The notes under the pieces are model-generated. The model had not been told where the DNA came from, searched no databases, and worked only from the letters and a program-made list of their open reading frames with translations. From Apostichopus japonicus (taxonomy: Eukaryota > Echinodermata > Holothuroidea > Aspidochirotida > Stichopodidae), in the NCBI RefSeq assembly GCF_037975245.1, contig NC_092582.1, positions 20,918,577 to 20,982,576 of the forward strand: a stretch of 64,000 nucleotides of DNA. The letters are read 5' to 3'. This document shows, one piece after another, positions 23,221 through 32,125 of the stretch (position 1 is its first letter; each line of letters opens with the position of its first letter). The translations under genes and the position numbers were made by a program.

Positions 23221-24539
23221 TTCGATTGATCGGTACCGCAAATTCTATTTATCGGTACCGCACATTCGAATTTTCGGTATCGCACAATCGATTTATCGGT
23301 ATCGCACATTCGATTTATCGGTATCGCACATTCGATTTATCGGTACCTAACATTCGATTAATTTGTATCGCACATTCTATTTTTCCATTACCGCACATTC
23401 GATTTATCGGTATCGCGCATCCGATATATCGGTTCCGCACATTCGATTTATCGGTATCGCACTTTCGATTTATCCGTACCGCACATTCGATTAATCGGTA
23501 TCGCAAGTTTGATTCATCGGTATCGCAAGTTCATATAATCGGTACCGCAATTTCGATTGATCGGTATCGTACATTCGATTTATCGATACCACACTTTCAA
23601 TTTAACAGTATCGTATTTTCGATTTATCGGTATCGCACATTCGATTTATCGGTACCGCACATTCGATTGATCAGTACCTAACATTCGATTAATTTGTATC
23701 GCACATTCTATTTTTCCATTACCCCACATTCGATTGATCGGTATCGCGCATCCGATTTATCGGTACCGCACATTCGATTTATCGGTACTGCACATTCGAT
23801 TGATCGTTATCGTAAATTCGACTTATAGGTATCGCACGTTCGATTTATCGGTATCGCACATTCGATTTATCGGTGACGCACATTCGATTTATCGTTATCG
23901 TAAATTCGACTTATCGGTACCGCATATTCGATTTATCGGTACCGCACATTCGGTTAATCGGTATCGCAAGTTCGATTGATCGGTATCGCAAATTCGATTT
24001 ATCGGTACCGCACTTTCGACTGATCGGTATCGTTAATCCGATTTATCGGTACCGCACGTTAGTTTATCGGTACCGCACTTTCGATTTATCGGTACAGCAA
24101 ATTCGATTTATCGGTATCGCACATTCGATTGATCGGTGACGCACATTCGATATATCGTTATCGTAAATTCGACTTATCGGTACCGCATATTCGATTTATC
24201 GGTATCGCACATTCGATTAATCGGTTCCGCTCATTCGATTTATCGGTATCTCACATTCGATTGATCGGTACCGCACATTCGATTGATAGGTATCGTTAAT
24301 CCGATTTATCGGTATCGCACGTTCGTTTATCGGTACCGCACTTTCGATTTATCGGTACAGCAAATTCGATTTATCGGTATCGCACATTCGATTGATCGGT
24401 ACCGCACATTGGATTAATCGGTATCGTAAATTGGATTAATCGGTATCGTAAATTCGATTTATCGGTATCGCACGTTCGATTTATAGGAACTGCATGTTCG
24501 ATTTATCGGTATCGCACTTTCGATTAATAGGTATCGCAC
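23221..24539 (+). repeat. Plus-strand arm of the large inverted repeat
   Basis: This is the reverse-complement partner of 17,701-19,012, separated by a 4.2-kb spacer. The match includes the degenerate units at 23,340-23,430 and 23,540-23,620 and the last units before the 146-bp array. Part of the outer arm, about 24,290-24,370, is a local repeat of 24,020-24,110 and has no equally good partner in the left arm. Confidence 0.88.
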
Positions 24540-24617
24540 CAGGGGAGAAATGATGACGAACTTTGTAAACGCGATATCTCAGGCACGGAAGGTCGGACCA
24601 ACTTCATAGTCAGTGCG

Positions 24618-24623
24618 CACGTG
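24618..24623. promoter_or_regulatory. E-box CACGTG in the 146-bp unit (first long-array copy)
   Basis: CACGTG sits in the context GCGCACGTGGATCC and is present in nearly every unit. Exceptions are CACGTTGATCC or CACATTGATCC variants (for example 32,767, 40,031, 48,427, 56,686 and 61,184) and the 136-bp units, which lack it. E-boxes of this type bind bHLH factors such as MYC, MAX and USF in animals. No binding is shown here. Confidence 0.35.
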
Positions 24624-24661
24624 GATCCTAGGGATCACCGGAAGTGAATGGATTTTGGTGT

Positions 24662-24684
24662 AGGTCAAAGGTCATTTGAGGTCA
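24662..24684 (+). promoter_or_regulatory. Triple AGGTCA half-site (DR1 then DR4) in the 146-bp unit
   Basis: Three AGGTCA hexamers lie in direct orientation: 24,662-24,667, 24,669-24,674 and 24,679-24,684. Spacers are one base (A) and four bases (TTTG). These are the DR1 and DR4 spacings of nuclear-receptor response elements. The arrangement recurs in most of the roughly 270 units. In B-type units the DR1 spacer is T instead of A, with both hexamers intact. Some variants damage one hexamer, such as AAGTCA near 31,515 or AGGGCA near 31,533. The motif is clear; a regulatory role is inference. Confidence 0.5.
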
Positions 24685-24703
24685 CCAGAAGAGAAATGGT
24701 GAC
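24681..24703. other. Short hairpin GTCACC-N11-GGTGAC in the 146-bp unit
   Basis: GTCACC and GGTGAC are reverse complements flanking the 11-base loop AGAAGAGAAAT, or AGGGGAGAAAT in B-type units. The stem is kept in nearly all units. It spans the point where the 128-bp variant units are rearranged, which makes it the probable cause of that change. Confidence 0.6.
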
Positions 24704-25626
24704 GAACTTTGTAAACGCGATATCTCAGGCACGGGACTACGGACCAACTTCATAGTCGGTGCGCACGTGGATCCTAGGGATCACCGGAAGTGAATGGATT
24801 TTGGTGTAGGTCAAAGGTCATTTGAGGTCACCAGAAGAGAAATGGTGACGAACTTTGTAAACGCGATATCTCAGGCACGGGACTACGGACCAACTTCATA
24901 GTCGGTGCGCACGTGGACCCTAGATATCACCGGAAGTGAATGGATTTTGGTGTAGGTCAAAGGTCATTTGAGGTCACCAGAAGAGAAATAGTGACGAACT
25001 TTGTAAACGCGATATCTCAGGCACGGAAGGTCGGACCAACTTCATAGTCGGTGCGCACGTGGACCCTAAGGATCACCGGAAGTGAATGGATTTTGGTGTA
25101 GGTCAAAGGTCATTTGAGGTCACCAGAAGAGAAATGGTGACGAACTTTGTAAACGCGATATCTCAGGCACGGGACTACGGACCAACTTCATAGTCGGTGC
25201 GCACGTGGACCCTAGGGATCACCGGAAGTGAATGGATTTTGGTGTAGGTCAAAGGTCATTTGAGGTCACCAGAAGAGAAATGGTGACGAACTTTGTAAAC
25301 GCGATATCTCAGGCACGGAAGGTCGGACCAACTTCATAGTCTGTGCGCACGTGGATCCTAGGGATCACCGGAAGTGAATGGATTTTGGTGTAGGTCAAAG
25401 GTCATTTGAGGTCACCAGAAGAGAAATGGTGACGAACTTTGTAAACGCGATATCTCAGGCACGGAAGGTCGGACCAACTTCATAGTCGGTGCGCACGTGG
25501 ATCCTAGGGATCACCGGAAGTGAATGGATTTTGGTGTAGGTCAAAGGTCATTTGAGGTCACCAGAAGAGAAATGGTGACGAACTTTGTAAACGCGATATC
25601 TCAGGCACGGGACTACGGACCAACTT

Positions 25627-27215
25627 CATAGTCGGTGCGCACGTGGATCCTAGGGATCACCGGAAGTGAATGGATTTTGGTGTAGGTCAAAGGTCATTTG
25701 AGGTCACCAGAAGAGAAATGGTGACGAACTTTGTAAACGCGATATCTCAGGCACGGAAGGTCGGACCAACTTCATAGTCTGTGCGCACGTGGATCCTAGG
25801 GATCACCGGAAGTGAATGGATTTTGGTGTAGGTCAAAGGTCATTTGAGGTCACCAGAAGAGAAATGGTGACGAACTTTGTAAACGCGATATCTCAGGCAC
25901 GGAAGGTCGGACCAACTTCATAGTCGGTGCGCACGTGGATCCTAGGGATCACCGGAAGTGAATGGATTTTGGTGTAGGTCAAAGGTCATTTGAGGTCACC
26001 AGAAGAGAAATGGTGACGAACTTTGTAAACGCGATATCTCAGGCACGGGACTACGGACCAACTTCATAGTCGGTGCGCACGTGGACCCTAGATATCACCG
26101 GAAGTGAATAAATTTTGGTGTAGGTCAAAGGTCATTTGAGGTCACCAGAAGAGAAATGGTGACGAACTTTGTAAACGCGATATCTCAGGCACGGAAGGTC
26201 GGACCAACTTCATAGTCGGTGCGCACGTGGACCCTAAGGATCACCGGAAGTGAATGGATTTTGGTGTAGGTCAAAGGTCATTTGAGGTCACCAGAAGAGA
26301 AATGGTGACGAACTTTGTAAACGCGATATCTCAGGCACGGGACTACGGACCAACTTCATAGTCGGTGCGCACGTGGACCCTAGGGATCACCGGAAGTGAA
26401 TGGATTTTGGTGTAGGTCAAAGGTCATTTGAGGTCACCAGAAGAGAAATGGTGACGAACTTTGTAAACGCGATATCTCAGGCACGGAAGGTCGGACCAAC
26501 TTCATAGTCGGTGCGCACGTGGACCCTTAGGATCACCGGAAGTGAATGGATTTTGGTGTAGGTCAAAGGTCATTTGAGGTCACCAGAAGAGAAATGGTGA
26601 CGAACTTTGTAAACGCGATATCTCAGGCACGGGACTACGGACCAACTTCATAGTCGGTGCGCACGTGGACCCTAGGGATCAACGGAAGTGAATGGATTTT
26701 GGTGTAGGTCAAAGGTCATTTGAGGTCACCAGAAGAGAAATGGTGACGAACTTTGTAAACGCGATATCTCAGGCACGGAAGGTCGGACCAACTTCATAGT
26801 CGGTGCGCACGTGGACCCTAGGGATCACCGGAAGTCAAAGGATTTTGGTGTAGGTCAAAGGTCATTTGAGGTCACCAGAAGAGAAATGGTGACGAACTTT
26901 GTAAACGCGATATCTCAGGCACGGAAGGTCGGACCAACTTCATAGTCGGTGCGCACGTGGATCCTAGGGATCACCGGAAATGAATGGATTTTGGTGTAGG
27001 TCAAAGGTCATTTGAGGTCACCAGAAGAGAAATGGTGACGAACTTTGTAAACGCGATATCTCAGGCACGGGACTACGGACCAACTTCATAGTCGGTGCGC
27101 ACGTGGATCCTAGGGATCACCGGAAGTGAATGGATTTTGGTGTAGGTCAAAGGTCATTTGAGGTCACCAGAAGAGAAATGGTGACGAACTTTGTAAACGC
27201 GATATCTCAGGCACG
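25627..27215 (+). repeat. Duplicated 1.6-kb block of the 146-bp array (offset 4,078), copy 1
   Basis: The same succession of variant units recurs at 29,705-31,293. Shared markers include GTGAATAAATT (GAATAAA at 26,106 and 30,184), CCCTTAGG, GATCAACGG and GGAAATGAATGG, all at +4,078. The offset equals 28 units less the 10-bp deletion unit near 28,995. The block appears again with the same order around 35.5-37.1 kb. Confidence 0.85.
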
Positions 27216-28984
27216 GAAGGTCGGACCAACTTCATAGTCTGTGCGCACGTGGATCCTAGGGATCACCGGAAGTGAATGGATTTTGGTGTAGGTCAAAGGT
27301 CATTTGAGGTCACCAGGGGAGAAATGGTGACGAACTTTGTAAACGCGATATCTCAGGCACGGAAGGTCGGACCAACTTGATAGTCAGTGCGCACGTGGAT
27401 CCTAGGGATCACCGGAAGTCCATGTATTTTGGTGTAGGTCATAGGTCATTTGAGGTCACCAGGGGAGAAATGGTGACGAACTTTGTAAACGCGATATCTC
27501 AGGCACGGAAGGTCGGACCAACTTCATAGTCTGTGCGCACGTGGATCCTAGGGATCACCGGAAGTGAATGGATTTTGGTGTAGGTCAAAGGTCATTTGAG
27601 GTCACCAGGGGAGAAATGGTGACGAACTTTGTAAACGCGATATCTCAGGCACGGAAGGTCGGACCAACTTCATAGTCTGTGCGCACGTGGATCCTAGGGA
27701 TCACCGGAAGTGAATGGATTTTGGTGTAGGTCAAAGGTCATTTGAGGTCACCAGGGGAGAAATGGTGACGAACTTTGTAAACGCGATATCTCAGGCACGG
27801 AAGGTCGGACCAACTTGATAGTCAGTGCGCACGTGGATCCTAGGGATCACCGGAAGTCCATGTATTTTGGTGTAGGTCATAGGTCATTTGAGGTCACCAG
27901 GGGAGAAATGGTGACGAACTTTGTAAACGCAATATCTCAGGCACGGAAGGTCGGACCAACTTGATAGTCAGTGCGCACGTGGATCCTAGGGATCACCGGA
28001 AGTCCATGTATTTTGGTGTAGGTCATAGGTCATTTGAGGTCACCAGGGGAGAAATGGTGACGAACTTTGTAAACGCGATATCTCAGGCACGGAAGGTCGG
28101 ACCAACTTGATAGTCAGTGCGCACGTGGATCCTAGGGATCACCGGAAGTCCATGTATTTTGGTGTAGGTCAAAGGTCATTTGAGGTCACCAGGTGAGAAA
28201 TGGTGACGAACTTTGTAAACGCGATATCTCAGGCACGGAAGGTCGGACCAACTTGATAGTCAGTGCGCACGTGGATCCTAGGGATCACCGGAAGTCCATG
28301 TATTTTGGTGTAGGTCAAAGGTCATTTGAGGTCACCAGGGGAGAAATGGTGACGAACTTTGTAGACGCGATATCTCAGGCACGGAAGGTCGGACCAACTT
28401 CATAGTCGGTGCGCACGTGGATCCTAGGGATCACCGGAAGTCAAAGGATTTTGGTGTAGGTCAAAAGTCAATTGAGGTCACCAGAAGAGAAATGGTGACG
28501 AACTTTGTAAACGCGATATCTCAGGCACGGGACTTTGGACCAACTTCATAGTCGGTGCGCACGTGGATCCTAGGGATCACCGGAAGTCAAAGGATTTTGG
28601 TGTAGGTCAAAGGTCATTTGAGGTCACCAGAAGAGAAATGGTGACGAACTTTGTAAACGCGATATCTCAGGCACGGAAGGTCGGACCAACTTCATAGTCG
28701 CTGCGCACGTGGACCCTAGGGATCAGCGGAAGTGAATGGATTTTGGTGTAGGTCAAAGGTCATTTGAGGTCACCAGAAGAGAAATGGTGACGAACTTTGT
28801 AAACGCGATATCTCAGGCACGGAAGGTCGGACCAACTTCATAGTCGGTGCGCACGTGGATCCTAGGGATCACCGGAAGTGAATGGATTTTGGTGTAGGTC
28901 AAAGGTCATTTGAGGTCACCAGAAGAGAAATGGTGACGAACTTTGTAAACGCGATATCTCAGGCACGGAAGGTCGGACCAACTT

Positions 28985-29005
28985 CATAGTCGGTGCGGTA
29001 GGGAT
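28985..29005 (+). other. 136-bp variant unit (10-bp deletion removing the E-box)
   Basis: The unit reads GTCGGTGCGGTAGGGATCACC where others read GTGCGCACGTGGATCCTAGGG, a loss of ten bases. The same deletion is at 54,957 and 59,455. The last two are 4,498 apart, as expected from that higher-order duplication. The shared deletion ties the 28-29 kb segment to the 54-55 kb segment about 25.9 kb away. Confidence 0.85.
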
Positions 29006-29704
29006 CACCGGAAGTGAATGGATTTTGGTGTAGGTCAAAGGTCATTTGAGGTCACCAGAAGAGAAATGGTGACGAACTTTGTAAACGCGATATCTCAGGC
29101 ACGGAAGGTCGGACCAACTTGATAGTCAGTGCGCACGTGGATCCTAGGGATCACAGGAAGTGAATGGATTTTGGTGTAGGTCATAGGTCATTTGAGGTCA
29201 CCAGGGGAGAAATGGTGACGAACTTTGTAAACGCGATATCTCAGGCACGGAAGGTCGGACCAACTTGATAGTCGGTGCGCACGTGGATCCTAGGGATCAC
29301 CGGAAGTCCATGTATTTTGGTGTAGGTCAAAGGTCATTTGAGGTCACCAGGGGAGAAATGGTGACGAACTTTGTAAACGCGATATCTCAGGCACGGAAGG
29401 TCGGACCAACTTGATAGTCAGTGCGCACGTGGATCCTAGGGATCACCGGAAGTCCATGTATTTTGGTGTAGGTCAAAGGTCATTTGAGGTCACCAGGGGA
29501 GAAATGGTGACGAACTTTGTAGACGCGATATCTCAGGCACGGAAGGTCGGACCAACTTGATAGTCAGTGCGCACGTGGATCCTAGGGATCACCGGAAGTC
29601 CATGTATTTTGGTGTAGGTCAAAGGTCATTTGAGGTCACCAGAAGAGAAATGGTGACGAACTTTGTAAACGCGATATCTCAGGCACGGAAGGTCGGACCA
29701 ACTT

Positions 29705-31293
29705 GATAGTCGGTGCGCACGTGGATCCTAGGGATCACCGGAAGTGAATGGATTTTGGTGTAGGTCAAAGGTCATTTGAGGTCACCAGAAGAGAAATGGT
29801 GACGAACTTTGTAAACGCGATATCTCAGGCACGGAAGGTCGGACCAACTTCATAGTCTGTGCGCACGTGGATCCTAGGGATCACCGGAAGTGAATGGATT
29901 TTGGTGTAGGTCAAAGGTCATTTGAGGTCACCAGAAGAGAAATGGTGACGAACTTTGTAAACGCGATATCTCAGGCACGGAAGGTCGGACCAACTTCATA
30001 GTCGGTGCGCACGTGGATCCTAGGGATCACCGGAAGTGAATGGATTTTGGTGTAGGTCAAAGGTCATTTGAGGTCACCAGAAGAGAAATGGTGACGAACT
30101 TTGTAAACGCGATATCTCAGGCACGGGACTACGGACCAACTTCATAGTCGGTGCGCACGTGGACCCTAGATATCACCGGAAGTGAATAAATTTTGGTGTA
30201 GGTCAAAGGTCATTTGAGGTCACCAGAAGAGAAATGGTGACGAACTTTGTAAACGCGATATCTCAGGCACGGAAGGTCGGACCAACTTCATAGTCGGTGC
30301 GCACGTGGACCCTAAGGATCACCGGAAGTGAATGGATTTTGGTGTAGGTCAAAGGTCATTTGAGGTCACCAGAAGAGAAATGGTGACGAACTTTGTAAAC
30401 GCGATATCTCAGGCACGGGACTACGGACCAACTTCATAGTCGGTGCGCACGTGGACCCTAGGGATCACCGGAAGTGAATGGATTTTGGTGTAGGTCAAAG
30501 GTCATTTGAGGTCACCAGAAGAGAAATGGTGACGAACTTTGTAAACGCGATATCTCAGGCACGGAAGGTCGGACCAACTTCATAGTCGGTGCGCACGTGG
30601 ACCCTTAGGATCACCGGAAGTGAATGGATTTTGGTGTAGGTCAAAGGTCATTTGAGGTCACCAGAAGAGAAATGGTGACGAACTTTGTAAACGCGATATC
30701 TCAGGCACGGGACTACGGACCAACTTCATAGTCGGTGCGCACGTGGACCCTAGGGATCAACGGAAGTGAATGGATTTTGGTGTAGGTCAAAGGTCATTTG
30801 AGGTCACCAGAAGAGAAATGGTGACGAACTTTGTAAACGCGATATCTCAGGCACGGAAGGTCGGACCAACTTCATAGTCGGTGCGCACGTGGACCCTAGG
30901 GATCACCGGAAGTCAAAGGATTTTGGTGTAGGTCAAAGGTCATTTGAGGTCACCAGAAGAGAAATGGTGACGAACTTTGTAAACGCGATATCTCAGGCAC
31001 GGAAGGTCGGACCAACTTCATAGTCGGTGCGCACGTGGATCCTAGGGATCACCGGAAATGAATGGATTTTGGTGTAGGTCAAAGGTCATTTGAGGTCACC
31101 AGAAGAGAAATGGTGACGAACTTTGTAAACGCGATATCTCAGGCACGGGACTACGGACCAACTTCATAGTCGGTGCGCACGTGGATCCTAGGGATCACCG
31201 GAAGTGAATGGATTTTGGTGTAGGTCAAAGGTCATTTGAGGTCACCAGAAGAGAAATGGTGACGAACTTTGTAAACGCGATATCTCAGGCACG
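29705..31293 (+). repeat. Duplicated 1.6-kb block of the 146-bp array (offset 4,078), copy 2
   Basis: This is the second copy of 25,627-27,215. On the left, the match ends at TTGATAGTCGG versus TTCATAGTCGG. On the right, it ends where this copy has GGGACTTCAG and copy 1 has GGAAGGTCGG. Confidence 0.85.
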
Positions 31294-32097
31294 GGACTTC
31301 AGACCAACTTCATAGTCGGTGCGCACGTGGATCCTAGGGATCACCGGAAGTCAAAGGATTTTGGTGTAGGTCAAAGGTCAATTGAGGTCACCAGAAGAGA
31401 AATGGTGACGAACTTTGTAAACGCGATATCTCAGGCACGGAAGGTCGGACCAACTTCATAGTCTGTGCGCACGTGGATCCTAGGGATCACCGGAAGTGAA
31501 TGGATTTTGGTGTAAGTCAAAGGTCATTTGAGGGCACCAGAAGAGAAATGGTGACGAACTTTGTAAACGCGATATCTCAGGCACGGGACTACGGACCAAC
31601 TTCATAGTCGGTGCGCACGTGGATCCTAGAGATCACCGGAAGTGAATGGATTTTGGAGTAGGTCAAAGGTCATTTGAGGTCACCAGGAGAGAAATGGTGA
31701 CGAACTTTGTAAACGCGATATCTCAGGCACGGGACTTCAGACCAACTTCATAGTCGGTGCGCACGTGGATCCTAGGGATCACCGGAAGTCAAAGGATTTT
31801 GGTGTAGGTCAAAGGTCAATTGAGGTCACCAGAAGAGAAATGGTGACGAACTTTGTAAACGCGATATCTCAGGCACGGAAGGTCGGACCAACTTCATAGT
31901 CTGTGCGCACGTGGATCCTAGGGATCACCGGAAGTGAATGGATTTTGGTGTAAGTCAAAGGTCATTTGAGGGCACCAGAAGAGAAATGGTGACGAACTTT
32001 GTAAACGCGATATCTCAGGCACGGAAGGTCGGACCAACTTCATAGTCTGTGCGCACGTGGATCCTAGGGATCACCGGAAGTGAATGGATTTTGGTGT

Positions 32098-32125
32098 AGG
32101 TCAAAGGTCTCTTCTGGTGACGAAC
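32098..32125 (+). other. 128-bp variant unit with apparent hairpin template switch
   Basis: After GGTCAAAGGTC this unit has TCTTCTGGTGACG instead of ATTTGAGG, GTCACC, the loop and GGTGACG. It is 18 bases short of the normal unit. TCTTCTGGTGAC is the reverse complement of GTCACCAGAAGA from the same unit, so one strand of the hairpin was copied in inverted sense. The same junction occurs at 37,493, 39,227, 41,545, 43,279, 45,889, 47,623, 49,941, 51,675, 55,881 and 60,379 (this one at 32,109). All copies look identical in structure, implying one event then amplification. Confidence 0.88.

Larger units (their letters stand above)
19013..24539 (+). repeat. 22-bp satellite array, plus orientation (adjacent to long 146-bp array)
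   Basis: Plus-strand 22-bp units run from the second inversion point to the junction with the long 146-bp array. The segment is built of copies of other segments: 19,016-19,222 copies 16,881-17,087, 19,742-22,289 is a mosaic of 12,682-17,098, and about 22,958-23,210 repeats about 19,440-19,692 at an offset of 3,518. The right junction shares the three bases CAC (24,537-24,539) between the two satellites. Open frames of up to 172 codons here are repeat artefacts. Confidence 0.96.

Noticed and set aside
1-24139. More than 60 open frames of 60-176 codons in the 22-bp arrays, encoding a 22-residue periodic peptide (such as RYRTFDLSVPHFRFIG)
   Set aside because: They arise because the 22-bp unit lacks stops in most variants and 22 is not a multiple of three, so all frames read the same peptide cycle. 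They overlap on both strands, begin at arbitrary near-start codons and end wherever a TGATCG or TTAATC variant falls. There is no sign of selection for a frame.
1-24539. CRISPR-like regular short repeats
   Set aside because: Units are contiguous with no unique spacers between repeats, and the context is eukaryotic satellite. No cas-type gene is present.
1-24539. Telomere or subtelomere repeat
   Set aside because: The unit has no G-rich TTAGGG-like strand, and the array switches orientation several times, which a telomere does not do.
28193-28405. 70-codon frame in the 146-bp array, repeated at 54,009 and 58,507
   Set aside because: It opens at a GTG created by the CCAGGTGAG variant and spans about 1.4 satellite units. 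It recurs only because the variant unit was duplicated. No domain or codon pattern supports coding.
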